A stretch of DNA of 64,000 nucleotides from Kaistia terrae (GTDB lineage Bacteria; Pseudomonadota; Alphaproteobacteria; Rhizobiales; Kaistiaceae), in the NCBI RefSeq assembly GCF_026344005.1, contig NZ_JAPKNH010000003.1:548916-612915 (forward strand), written 5' to 3'. Shown here one piece after another: positions 9,861-17,875 of this stretch (within the stretch, counting starts at the first letter, position 1; the number at the start of each line of letters is the position of its first letter). Under the pieces are notes generated by a model. That model saw nothing but the letters and a program-made list of their open reading frames with translations, was not told where the DNA came from and searched no databases. The translations under genes were made by a program, and so were the position numbers.

Positions 9861-10100
9861 ATGGCCGTCACAACCCAATTTATCGTCCAACCCTACCGGC
9901 TCAACAAGCGGGGCAAGCTGGAGGCGGAACCCGCCGTCGCGGCGAGTTCCGCGGCGAACGCCAAGATGCGCGCCGAAAAGCTGGCGGAAACTCGAGCCGG
10001 CGTGATCGCCTTCCAAATCGCGGCCGATAGCGAATTGGGCGATTATGGCGAGCCAATCACGCTGGCGCGCTTCGGCACGTTGCCGGAGGAGATGGATTAG
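9861..10100 (+). CDS. Conserved small hypothetical protein, 79 residues
   Basis: A short Ala/Glu-rich soluble protein without signal peptide or membrane segment. The start is supported by CGGAG at 9851-9855 and the stop is followed by an intrinsic terminator. Length, codon use and flanking signals suggest a real gene. I do not recognise a domain and assign no function. It is divergent from clpS across 9620-9860. Confidence 0.7.
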   Translation: MAVTTQFIVQPYRLNKRGKLEAEPAVAASSAANAKMRAEKLAETRAGVIAFQIAADSELGDYGEPITLARFGTLPEEMD

Positions 10101-10126
10101 TCATTTCGTTGAGGCGCCGAAACAGA

Positions 10127-10152
10127 AAGCCCGGCGCGACGGCCGGGCTTTT
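10127..10152 (+). terminator. Intrinsic terminator of the 79-residue gene
   Basis: A perfect 9-bp stem, AAGCCCGGC (10127-10135) with GCCGGGCTT (10142-10150), a six-base loop and a short T run. It lies in the convergent space before the phasin stop and may act in both directions. Confidence 0.75.
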
Positions 10153-10175
10153 GGAATTCGCATTTGCGGCGACGT

Positions 10176-10508
10176 CTACTTGGGGAACTTCCCAAACAGG
10201 CCTTCAAACGGCTTGTAGGTCTCGCGCGTCATCTCGGTCATCATCGCACCGACCTTCGAAACCTGGCCGAGATAGCTCTCATAGGCTGCCTTGACGTACT
10301 CGCCCTGAGCTTCGACAGCCTTTTCGACGCTGGTCGCGGACAGAACACGCTCCAGCGCAGCCGAGCCGGCCTCGAAATTCTTTCGCGAGTAGTCGGCGGC
10401 CTCGGTGGCTATTGCCTGAAAACCCTGACCGATCGAGCCATAGCTCTTCATCATCAAATCGATGCTTTCCTGGCTCGCCTTCTGGATGCCGTCGAAATCC
10501 TGGATCAA
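10176..10508 (-). CDS. Phasin family protein
   Basis: A 110-residue amphipathic helical protein of the Phasin_2 type. Phasins coat polyhydroxyalkanoate granules and limit their size. Family-like features are the N-terminal FDGIQKASQESIDLMMKS and the KNFEAGSAALERVLSATSVEKAVEAQ region, where phasins form coiled helices. The frame extends to a GTG at 10523. The TTG at 10508-10506 is preferred because GGAGGG stands at suitable distance before it and the protein then begins like other phasins (MIQDFDGIQ). Upstream lies a TGC-rich site that could bind the PHA repressor PhaR. Confidence 0.85.
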   Translation of the reverse strand: MIQDFDGIQKASQESIDLMMKSYGSIGQGFQAIATEAADYSRKNFEAGSAALERVLSATSVEKAVEAQGEYVKAAYESYLGQVSKVGAMMTEMTRETYKPFEGLFGKFPK

Positions 10509-10943
10509 TGAGATGCCCTCCACGCGAGAACCCGCGCCATAGCAGGTTCGATCCAGGCACGTTCAGGCAGCGCAGTTCCAGAGTCAAGAATTTTTGCTGC
10601 ACTGCACAACAGGGCAAATCCATGCCCGCCGCTGCGGCACCTCGCGATGGCCCCAAAACGGGAACGAACTGACCCGGCAATTTTTACGGATTCGTAACGG
10701 CGTTTCCTTAGCCTCCGTTCATCAGACCGGAGAGCCGTGCGGCGTTGGCAGGTTGCACGATTCGAGGGACTGGACCGGAATTCAGGGAAGAAGCCTTGCT
10801 GGTGGCCGAAAATTCGGCTCGCAGCATTTTCGTTCCGAGATACCGATCCTGCCTCAAAAAAGTTCCGGTCTTGCGGTCAGTTGGTAATTGGGCACTGCCG
10901 GGGTTCACGCTCCGGTCCTGCGAGACGCGGAGAAACTACTCAC
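10509..10943. promoter_or_regulatory. Divergent regulatory region between phasin and dac genes, with candidate PhaR site
   Basis: A 435-bp stretch without a convincing gene; the frame open from 10737 is an upstream extension of the carboxypeptidase ORF. At 10594-10609 there is the sequence TTGCTGCACTGCACAA, centred on a near-palindromic TGCACTGCA, about 85 bp upstream of the phasin start. PhaR repressors of alphaproteobacteria bind TGC-rich elements at phasin promoters, so this is a plausible operator. The rest shows nothing I can identify. Confidence 0.45.
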
Positions 10944-12488
10944 ATGTTGATGGGCCTGAACCCCCTCGGCCGGCATTGCGTCCGTTCGGTCCGGAACGTC
11001 TTGGCTGGACTTCTCGTAGCTGGCGTGACGTTGACCGCGGTCACCGTGGAAGCCGCCGCAGCGCCCAACTCCTCCATCGTCGTCGATGCCAAGACCGGCA
11101 AGGTGCTCTATTCGAAAGAGCCTGATGCGCTACGTCGTCCTGCATCCCTGACCAAGATGATGACGCTCTACGTTCTTTTCGGCGAGTTGGAAGCCGGTCG
11201 TCTCACCATGTCGTCGCGGCTGAAGGTCTCCGCCTTCGCCTCGCGCCAGAGCCCGACCAAGCTCGGCCTCAAGCCCGGCTCGACCATCGCCGTTCGCGAC
11301 GCCATGCTGGGCCTGATCACCCGCTCTGCCAACGATGCCGCTGTCGTTATCGCCGAGAACATCTCCGGTTCCGAAACCGCCTTCGCCCAGCGCATGACAC
11401 GCACTGCCCGCTCAATCGGCATGAGCCGCACCACGTTCCGCAATGCTTCGGGCCTGCCGAACAACGGAATGTGGTCGACGGCACGCGACATGGCGACGCT
11501 CGGCCGCGCGCTGCAGGAGAACTATCCCCGCTACTACAAGTATTTCTCGACCAGGAGCTTCGTCTATAACGGTCGCGAGATCCGGGGCCACAATCGCCTG
11601 CTCGGCCGCGTCGAGGGCGTGGACGGCATCAAGACCGGCTACACGAACGCGTCGGGCTTCAACCTCGTCTCGTCGGTGAAGCGCGACAACCGCGCTCTCG
11701 TCGCCACGGTGATGGGCGGCAACACCGGCGCGGCGCGCGACAAGCAGATGGCCAACCTGCTTGAGAAGTACCTGCCCGTCGCCTATGCGGGCCCCGCCAA
11801 GTCGCGGTCGCTGTTCGCCCGCGCCAAGAATGTTCCGGCCGTCGAAGACGATGTCGAGGTTGAAGTCGCGGCTGTTGCGCCGGCCCCCGCCCCGCAGGCC
11901 CGTCCCATTCGTGCGGAGCCGGTAGTCGTTGCTGCCGCCGTCGCTCCAATTCCCGCGCGCGCTCCCAAGGCTGCGCCGGCTCCGGCACCCGCACCGGCCC
12001 AGATTGCCGATATCCTGGACGAAGAGCCCGTGTCCATGCAGGCCTATGCCGCGGAGCCGATCGAACCGGCCGCCGCACGCGGCCCCCGTATGGTCTTCCA
12101 GACCGGCCCTGCCGGGAAAAATCTCGACCGCCCGGGCGTCAAGACCGCTTCGATCATCGAGCCCGCACCGACGGCGGATGACGATGCCGGCAGTGTCACG
12201 GGCAGTATAGAAGCCTCGGCCGCACCGGCCACCCAGATTTCCGATGGCTGGAAGATCCAGATCGCCGCCACGCCGGACGAAGACGGCGCCAGGCTGATGC
12301 TGGATCGCGCCAAGTCGAAGGCCGGCAAGATGCTGTCCAGCGCCACGCAGAGCGTCGAACCTGTCGTAAAGGGTTCGTCGACGATGTACCGGGCTCGCTT
12401 TGCCGGTTTTGATAACAAGGATCAGGCACGCGCCGTTTGCGCATACCTGACGAAGCGGGATGTTTCCTGCCTTGCCATCCGTCAATAA
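10944..12488 (+). CDS. D-alanyl-D-alanine carboxypeptidase (PBP5/6 family) with C-terminal SPOR domain
   Basis: A 514-residue periplasmic low-molecular-mass penicillin-binding protein that trims the terminal D-Ala from peptidoglycan stems. A signal peptide ends near residue 40. Catalytic motifs are SLTK (Ser68, Lys71), SAN (128-130) and KTG (230-232). A long Ala/Pro-rich linker (about 290-430) leads to a C-terminal SPOR domain (about 435-514), which in other proteins binds denuded septal glycan and suggests a division-site role. GGAG precedes ATG 10944. The frame stays open upstream to 10737, but that extension is neither a signal peptide nor family-like. Confidence 0.93.
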   Translation: MLMGLNPLGRHCVRSVRNVLAGLLVAGVTLTAVTVEAAAAPNSSIVVDAKTGKVLYSKEPDALRRPASLTKMMTLYVLFGELEAGRLTMSSRLKVSAFASRQSPTKLGLKPGSTIAVRDAMLGLITRSANDAAVVIAENISGSETAFAQRMTRTARSIGMSRTTFRNASGLPNNGMWSTARDMATLGRALQENYPRYYKYFSTRSFVYNGREIRGHNRLLGRVEGVDGIKTGYTNASGFNLVSSVKRDNRALVATVMGGNTGAARDKQMANLLEKYLPVAYAGPAKSRSLFARAKNVPAVEDDVEVEVAAVAPAPAPQARPIRAEPVVVAAAVAPIPARAPKAAPAPAPAPAQIADILDEEPVSMQAYAAEPIEPAAARGPRMVFQTGPAGKNLDRPGVKTASIIEPAPTADDDAGSVTGSIEASAAPATQISDGWKIQIAATPDEDGARLMLDRAKSKAGKMLSSATQSVEPVVKGSSTMYRARFAGFDNKDQARAVCAYLTKRDVSCLAIRQ

Positions 12489-12542
12489 CGGCTGGCCGCA
12501 TACCAGAATTTCGCCCTCCTTTTTTGTACCTGTGTCTAGGAG

Positions 12543-13175
12543 CTAGCGATGTCCGCCGAGGAGTCTTTCCTTCGCCTCGTTGATTTGGGCGGCCAAGAAC
12601 GTCGATCCTCCCTGGTCGGGATGGACGCGTTTCATCAACCGTCTGTAGGCCGCTCTGATTTCGGCCTCGGAAGCGCCGGCCGCAAGGCCAAGGATCTGGT
12701 GGGCTTGCTCATCTGTCATGGTGCCCGCGCGCGCCGTGCGGCGCGCCCTGCCTGCCGGGTCAGTCTCGACGTGTTCACGCCAACCGGGAATTCGGCGGTC
12801 GAGATAAGCTTCGAGTAATGCGCGGTCGCGGGCCCTGCCCGCGACTTCGGAATAGAGCACGACGAGTTCGTCGGGGCTTAGCGTATCCAGCATGCGCCCG
12901 GCAAAACGCCCTTGCTTCACCTGCCTGCCATCGATCCACGTCTTCATCTGCTCGAGGATCTTTGGCTTTAACAGCCATAAGCCGACGGCCAGGAGCGGTA
13001 TGCCCGCGCCCAAGCGCCCTGTTGCCGCCGTAAAGATCCCCGTCGAGATCAGCGCTCCAGCCGCACCCCGCCGCACCGAGCGACCGAGCGCATTCGCGCC
13101 CTTCTCGCCTCCGAACAGGAAGGCGATTCCGATCGACACGGCAAGCACACCCAAGAACGGAATAATCAGACCCAT
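12543..13175 (-). CDS. Membrane-anchored DnaJ-domain protein
   Basis: A 210-residue protein with two hydrophobic segments near the N-terminus (about 2-22 and 40-70), a central cytoplasmic region, and a C-terminal J-domain with HPD at 185-187. The arrangement resembles Tim14/Pam18-like membrane J-proteins common in alphaproteobacteria, which probably stimulate DnaK at the membrane. The start at 13175 is preferred over ATG 13202 because GGAG stands five bases upstream. The gene is convergent with the carboxypeptidase. Confidence 0.87.
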   Translation of the reverse strand: MGLIIPFLGVLAVSIGIAFLFGGEKGANALGRSVRRGAAGALISTGIFTAATGRLGAGIPLLAVGLWLLKPKILEQMKTWIDGRQVKQGRFAGRMLDTLSPDELVVLYSEVAGRARDRALLEAYLDRRIPGWREHVETDPAGRARRTARAGTMTDEQAHQILGLAAGASEAEIRAAYRRLMKRVHPDQGGSTFLAAQINEAKERLLGGHR

Positions 13176-13371
13176 CGGCACTCCAAACTGGGCCGATTCC
13201 ATCCGGCCGCCATCACTCTATTGCGGGCAAGTCCCTGTCGCGGCAAGAGCCAGCGCCGCAATGGATGCCATACGCATGATTTGCTAGACAGTCAGCGCGC
13301 CGTCTCGAGCCATCCCCTCCCTAACACTGGGGCGACCTCCTGACCGCGCTTTGCGCAATGAGGACATGCCC

Positions 13372-14220
13372 ATGCCTGCCAGCCCAACCATCCACCGCAC
13401 CGTCGACGATCTGCGAGCCGCCGTTTCCGCCTGGCGACGCGAGGGTCTTCGCGTTGGCATGGTGCCCACCATGGGGGCCCTGCACAGCGGTCATATGGAA
13501 CTGGTGCGCGCCGCGCGCGAGCGGGCAGACCGGATCATCGTGACAATCTTCGTCAATCCGACGCAGTTTGCTCCGACCGAGGATTTCGGCGCCTATCCGC
13601 GCACCGAGGCGAGCGATGTGGCAAAGCTCGCCGAACTTGGCGTCGAGGCCGTGTTCGCCCCCAACGCCAACGAGATGTATCCGGCGGGCTATGCGACGAC
13701 GGTCTCCTTGGCCGGCCCCGCCATCGGCCTGGAAACGGATTTCCGGCCGCACTTTTTCTCTGGGGTCGCAACCGTTGTCTCGAAACTGTTGATCGCCGGC
13801 TTTCCCGACGTCGCGATGTTCGGCGAGAAGGACTACCAGCAGCTGATGGTGGTGCGGCAGATGGTGCGCGATTTGCGACTGCCGACCGAGATCATCGGAC
13901 TGCCGACCATCCGCGAGGCAGACGGCCTCGCCCTCTCCTCCCGCAACGCCTACCTCTCTCCGGAAGAGCGACAGACCGCCACGACGATCTCGCGGGCAAT
14001 GCGTCAGGCCGCGGAGTTGGTTCGCGCTGGCGGTTCGGTTGAAGCAGCACTGGCCGAAGGCCGCGCCGCGCTGACGGAGGCCGGCTTCCGGGTCGACTAT
14101 CTGGTGTTGCGCAACGCCGAGACGCTGGCCGAACTCGCCAACCCAGCGATCGAGCCGCGCCGGATGCTCGCCGCCGCCTGGCTCGGCAAGACCCGCCTCA
14201 TCGACAACATCGCGGTCTAG
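13372..14220 (+). CDS. panC: Pantothenate synthetase
   Basis: A 282-residue PanC, which condenses pantoate and beta-alanine with ATP to form pantothenate for coenzyme A synthesis. Visible are the nucleotidyltransferase HSGH motif (38-41), VPTMGALH before it, FVNPTQF, and the later FGEKDYQQL and SSRNAYLS signatures. ATG 13372 is preferred because GAGG at 13360-13363 fits it. No panB neighbour is present in the window. Confidence 0.97.
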   Translation: MPASPTIHRTVDDLRAAVSAWRREGLRVGMVPTMGALHSGHMELVRAARERADRIIVTIFVNPTQFAPTEDFGAYPRTEASDVAKLAELGVEAVFAPNANEMYPAGYATTVSLAGPAIGLETDFRPHFFSGVATVVSKLLIAGFPDVAMFGEKDYQQLMVVRQMVRDLRLPTEIIGLPTIREADGLALSSRNAYLSPEERQTATTISRAMRQAAELVRAGGSVEAALAEGRAALTEAGFRVDYLVLRNAETLAELANPAIEPRRMLAAAWLGKTRLIDNIAV

Positions 14221-14224
14221 AGAC

Positions 14225-14662
14225 TCACAGAAGGCCGAGCTCAGCGAGTTCGGCCTTCAGGGCGGACGGCAGTTCATCACCACCGCCGCCAATCGACGCC
14301 AGGTCGCGCGGCGCTTCCTTGTCCAGCAGATAACGCCAACCCTGAAAGGGGCGTTTCGGCTGCCACTCGGTCGCCACCACTTCTGGATCGAACACGATGC
14401 GGCAGCGCTGAATGCCATCGGCGCCCGTCACTGCCTGGAGGTCGAGCAGGCGCTGGCGCGCCTGCACCTGGCCCTTGATGACCCAGTAGAGCGATCCGCC
14501 ATCCAGCAATTCCGGAATGCGCTTCGGCATCATGCGCGTCGTGTGCGTATCCTCGGCTTCGAGCCCCATGCCGCGCTGGCGGAGGATGTCCTCGGCAATC
14601 CAGCCGGTCAGCTGTTCTATCGATTCGACACCGACGCAGAGCTTGATGAGATGCAGGGGCAT
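14225..14662 (-). CDS. DUF1489 family protein
   Basis: A 145-residue soluble protein matching the alphaproteobacterial DUF1489 family: it begins MPLHLIKLCVG, has THTTRMMPKR in the first third, and a WVIKGQVQARQRLLDL block in the middle. No function is established. Its stop lies five bases from the end of panC on the opposite strand. Confidence 0.85.
   Translation of the reverse strand: MPLHLIKLCVGVESIEQLTGWIAEDILRQRGMGLEAEDTHTTRMMPKRIPELLDGGSLYWVIKGQVQARQRLLDLQAVTGADGIQRCRIVFDPEVVATEWQPKRPFQGWRYLLDKEAPRDLASIGGGGDELPSALKAELAELGLL
14230..14258. terminator. Hairpin at the panC/DUF1489 convergent junction, inside the DUF1489 coding end
   Basis: A 13-bp stem with a single G-T wobble (14230-14242 with 14246-14258) and a three-base loop. 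It occupies the last codons of the DUF1489 gene. There is no T-run, so termination is uncertain. Confidence 0.4.
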
Positions 14663-14923
14663 TCCGGAACACTGTCCTCAAACGCGCGAGCGGCAGGAGC
14701 CGCGTCGATTTTTCCACAAGGATGAATTGGCGCTCGGCTTCGGACTGGCCTATGAGCCTGTCTGGAAACGGCGCAAGGTAGCATAGGCGTTCCACCATCC
14801 CCGCGAAAGCGCGAACCAGCAGTGCAAGGCGCGGCGGCGGGGATGCCAATACGATGCTTGAGCCACCGACGTCACGACGAACGGCCGGCAGCAGCCGATC
14901 CGATCCCCGAACACGAGGCAACA

Positions 14924-15115
14924 ATGACCGACGAAAAGCGCTCCGTTGACGAAAAGGCGAGCCGCGTTGCGATGATCGGCATCATTGCCGGCCTAGTGCT
15001 GACAGCGGCCGGAATGCTCACCCGTGAGCCGATTTTCGGCGGGCTCGGCCTGGCCATCATTGTCGTCATGGTGATCCTGCGTCGCCCCATCGCGCGCCTG
15101 CTCTCGTCGCGCTGA
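14924..15115 (+). CDS. Small two-helix membrane protein, 63 residues
   Basis: A short protein with a charged N-terminus (MTDEKRSVDEKASR) and two hydrophobic segments (about 16-33 and 38-52), then a basic C-terminus. GAGG at 14914-14917 supports ATG 14924. It resembles many uncharacterised alphaproteobacterial membrane peptides. No function can be assigned. It is followed after 75 bases by the DUF599 gene. Confidence 0.7.
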   Translation: MTDEKRSVDEKASRVAMIGIIAGLVLTAAGMLTREPIFGGLGLAIIVVMVILRRPIARLLSSR

Positions 15116-15190
15116 AGAGCGTGTTGCTCCGGCTCGGGTGGTTTGGCACCATCGGCCGATTGAGGATGGCAGGACGAGGAGCGCCGCATT

Positions 15191-15892
15191 GTGATCGCGA
15201 TTTCCATGGTCGACGCAGCCGCGATTCTTTTCTTCCTCGGCTCGTGGTTCCTCTACTCCATTATCCTGTCCTCGCGCGCCGGTAGCGGTCGCACCCTATC
15301 GTCAGCGATGGACATCCAGCGTCGGCAATGGATGCGGACGATGATGCATCGCGATCTGCGCATGATCGATACTGGCATCATGAGCGGGTTGCAGAACGGC
15401 ACAGCCTTCTTCGCCTCGACATCTCTGCTGGCGATCGGTGGCTGCTTTGCCATGCTGAACTCGGCCGAGCATGTCTATGGCGTGCTGCACGATCTCGCTT
15501 TGGTCGAGTCGGTGCCGAAGGGGCTGTTCGAAGCCAAGGTGGTCGGTTTGATGCTGATCTTCGGCTATGCCTTCTTCAAGTTCGGCTGGTCCTACCGGCT
15601 GTTCAATTATGCTTCGATCCTGATCGGCGCCACGCCGACCGCCGCTCACGCGAACGAGCCGGAAACGCTGGCCGCTGCGGAGCGCGCAGCGGTATTTACC
15701 ATCACGGCGGGACGCCACTTCAATCACGGCCTCCGGGCCTTCTTCTTTTCCATCGGCTATCTGGGCTGGTTCGTGAATGGCTGGACTCTGATCGCCACCA
15801 CATTGGTGGTGGCTCTTGTCCAGTTGCATCGGCAGTTCTTCTCGGATTCGGCCAAGATCGTCATCGCCGCAGCGCGTCAGGAACCTCTATGA
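15191..15892 (+). CDS. DUF599 family membrane protein
   Basis: A 233-residue protein with four probable membrane segments (about 8-27, 72-92, 118-136, 190-215). The conserved RRxWMRxMMxRDLRMIDTxI-type loop after the first helix is characteristic of DUF599. Function is unknown. The start is a GTG at 15191 supported by GAGGAG at 15176-15181; ATG 15206 is the alternative. Its stop overlaps the next ATG (ATGA). Confidence 0.82.
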   Translation: MIAISMVDAAAILFFLGSWFLYSIILSSRAGSGRTLSSAMDIQRRQWMRTMMHRDLRMIDTGIMSGLQNGTAFFASTSLLAIGGCFAMLNSAEHVYGVLHDLALVESVPKGLFEAKVVGLMLIFGYAFFKFGWSYRLFNYASILIGATPTAAHANEPETLAAAERAAVFTITAGRHFNHGLRAFFFSIGYLGWFVNGWTLIATTLVVALVQLHRQFFSDSAKIVIAAARQEPL

Positions 15893-16182
15893 AAGTCAGC
15901 AACGAGCAGATCGAAACCACCATGGTGGAATTGATCGCCAGCCTGCCGCCCGGCAAGGGTGTCGACCCGACCGAGGTCGCCCGGGCGATCGCCGGCAGTG
16001 ACGAAAAGGTCTGGCGCCTGCTGATGGTGCCGATCCGCGCCGTTGCGGTGAAGCTGGCCGATGACGGCCGCGCGTCCATCCTGCGCAAGGGCCGCATCGT
16101 CGACCCGCATGATTTCAAGGGTGTGTATCGGATCGGCGCGGCAGCCCCTGTTGAAGGTGGCGCCGAAGCGGACCCGTCCTAA
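15889..16182 (+). CDS. DUF3253 family small protein
   Basis: A 97-residue soluble protein resembling DUF3253. A helix-turn-helix-like N-terminal part (IETTMVELIASLPPGKG, DPTEVARAI) is followed by basic RKGRIVDPHDFKG. The fold suggests a small winged-helix protein but no role is known. It overlaps DUF599 by four bases, implying translational coupling, and its end overlaps the convergent YdcF gene by four bases. Confidence 0.75.
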   Translation: MKVSNEQIETTMVELIASLPPGKGVDPTEVARAIAGSDEKVWRLLMVPIRAVAVKLADDGRASILRKGRIVDPHDFKGVYRIGAAAPVEGGAEADPS

Positions 16183-16970
16183 GGCCCTGGAAACAGCGCG
16201 TTGGTTCGGCCCGAAAGCCGGTAGGCGACGAGGCCGATCCATTCCTTGGTGGCGACATCGACCCGTTGCAGCCCGACTGACGGCTGCGAGACGAAACGCG
16301 TCAGGTCGCCCGGTCCGCTGGTCCGATAATCCGTCGGCCAGGGCAGCACATCCCACCCGACGGCACGAAAACTTCCCATGGAACGCGGCATGTGGAAGGC
16401 GGATGTGACGAGCAGCCAGCGCTCGCCGGGCTTCGGATCGAGCAACGCCTTGCTGAAACGCGCATTTTCGGCTGTGTCGCGGCTGCGATCCTCGATCGTG
16501 AGGCGGCGGTCGGGAATTCCCATATCGCGGAAGAACCGCTGGGCCGCCTCGCCTTCTGAAGGACCAGCCGCGACGAACTGGTCGGATCCACCTGTGAAGA
16601 CAAGCCGCGCTTCCGGGTAACGCACGGCGAGAGCCACGCCTTCGGTCAGCCGGTCGCCCGCCTCCGTCAACGTTGGCGTCTGGCGCGCGTCACCAATCCG
16701 CTGGTCGATACCGCCGCCGAGCACCAGGATGCCGGTCACCGGTCCATCCGGCGCGGCCCGAGCAAAGCGATCCTCGAGCGGCAGCATCAACGCCGCGCCG
16801 AGCGGTGTGAACCCGGCAACCAGAAGCCCGAGCGTCCCCAGCAGAACGAGACCAGCCCCGACGCGCACGGCGCCGAGACCTATGGAAACAACACCAGCGG
16901 CAAGGGCCAGGATCAGGGCTGCGGATGGCTGCAGGAAGAACCAGATAAGCTTGGCGGCATAGAAGAACAT
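16179..16970 (-). CDS. YdcF family (DUF218/ElyC-like) membrane protein
   Basis: A 263-residue protein with two N-terminal membrane segments and a DUF218 domain. Marks are ILVLGGGID, a VFTGGS segment, ENA, and LLVTSAFHMPRS. ElyC, a relative, affects envelope polysaccharide and lipid-carrier metabolism in E. coli; the reaction is not settled. ATG 16970 is chosen; the frame extends two codons to a TTG. Confidence 0.87.
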   Translation of the reverse strand: MFFYAAKLIWFFLQPSAALILALAAGVVSIGLGAVRVGAGLVLLGTLGLLVAGFTPLGAALMLPLEDRFARAAPDGPVTGILVLGGGIDQRIGDARQTPTLTEAGDRLTEGVALAVRYPEARLVFTGGSDQFVAAGPSEGEAAQRFFRDMGIPDRRLTIEDRSRDTAENARFSKALLDPKPGERWLLVTSAFHMPRSMGSFRAVGWDVLPWPTDYRTSGPGDLTRFVSQPSVGLQRVDVATKEWIGLVAYRLSGRTNALFPGP

Positions 16971-16995
16971 CGACAACTCTCGTCGCGGTGGAGGA

Positions 16996-17814
16996 TTAAT
17001 CCCAATCGGGCGAGTAGGCCGAATTGCAGATGCGGGAATCCTCGGTCTTCAGCGCGTCGATGTCTGCCATATCGACGGCCGCGAGTTCGAAGCCCTCGAT
17101 ATCGAGGTTCTGCTTGATGCGGGCCGGGTGCGCGCTCTTCGGGATCGCGACGCAGCCCTTCTGGATCTGCCAGCGCAAGACGATCTGTGCCGGCGTGCGA
17201 CCGAAGCGTCCGGCAATGTCCTTGATCACCGGTTCGTCCAGCGCATCGGCCTGGCCGAGCGGGCAATAGGCGACAAAGGCCGTCCCATGCGCCAACGTCG
17301 CGGCGCGCAGCTTGTCCTGGTCGAGATAGGGGTGATGCTCGCACTGATTGACGACGATGGGCTCCTCCGTCGCAGCCCAGGCCTCGTCGAGCAGGCGGAT
17401 CGTATAGTTGGAAACGCCGATATGCCGCGCCAGGGCGCGCTGCTTGACCCGGTTCAGCGAACGGATCGTTTCTGCTGCAGACAGCGTCCGGCTCGGCCAA
17501 TGGATCAGGATGAGGTCCAGTTGGTCGATGCCCAGTCGATGCAGCGACCCTTCCGCCGCCCGCATCATGTCATCGGCGCTCAGCTGCTCGGGCGGGATCT
17601 TCGAGGTGATGAACACCTCGTCTCGGGCAACGCCGGAGCGACGGATACCCTCGCCGACTTCCGTTTCGTTGCCATAGCCGATGGCCGTGTCGACATGGCG
17701 GTACCCGGCTTCAAGCGCCGCGGCGACGGCGACACTGGCCGTCTCGCCGGAGAGCTTCCAGGTGCCAAGGCCGATTACCGGCAAAATGGCGCCGTGCGCC
17801 GTAACGGTCTGCAT
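16996..17814 (-). CDS. Aldo/keto reductase
   Basis: A 272-residue NADPH-dependent AKR. The catalytic tetrad is visible: Asp42, Tyr47, Lys72 and His105. The C-terminal KSAHPARIKQN block binds the cofactor phosphate. The length and motifs resemble the 2,5-diketo-gluconate reductase group, but substrate cannot be stated. It lies 61 bases downstream of the diguanylate cyclase and 25 bases upstream of the YdcF gene on the same strand. Confidence 0.92.
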   Translation of the reverse strand: MQTVTAHGAILPVIGLGTWKLSGETASVAVAAALEAGYRHVDTAIGYGNETEVGEGIRRSGVARDEVFITSKIPPEQLSADDMMRAAEGSLHRLGIDQLDLILIHWPSRTLSAAETIRSLNRVKQRALARHIGVSNYTIRLLDEAWAATEEPIVVNQCEHHPYLDQDKLRAATLAHGTAFVAYCPLGQADALDEPVIKDIAGRFGRTPAQIVLRWQIQKGCVAIPKSAHPARIKQNLDIEGFELAAVDMADIDALKTEDSRICNSAYSPDWD

Positions 17815-17875
17815 GGGGATTCTCCGCGGGGGGATTTGGCGGCTACCATCAGTCGGGGCCGCGCCAGCGTCAAGC

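Noticed and set aside
10737..10943. N-terminal extension of the carboxypeptidase frame
   Set aside because: It would place about 70 residues of unrelated sequence before the signal peptide, and GGAG fits the start at 10944.
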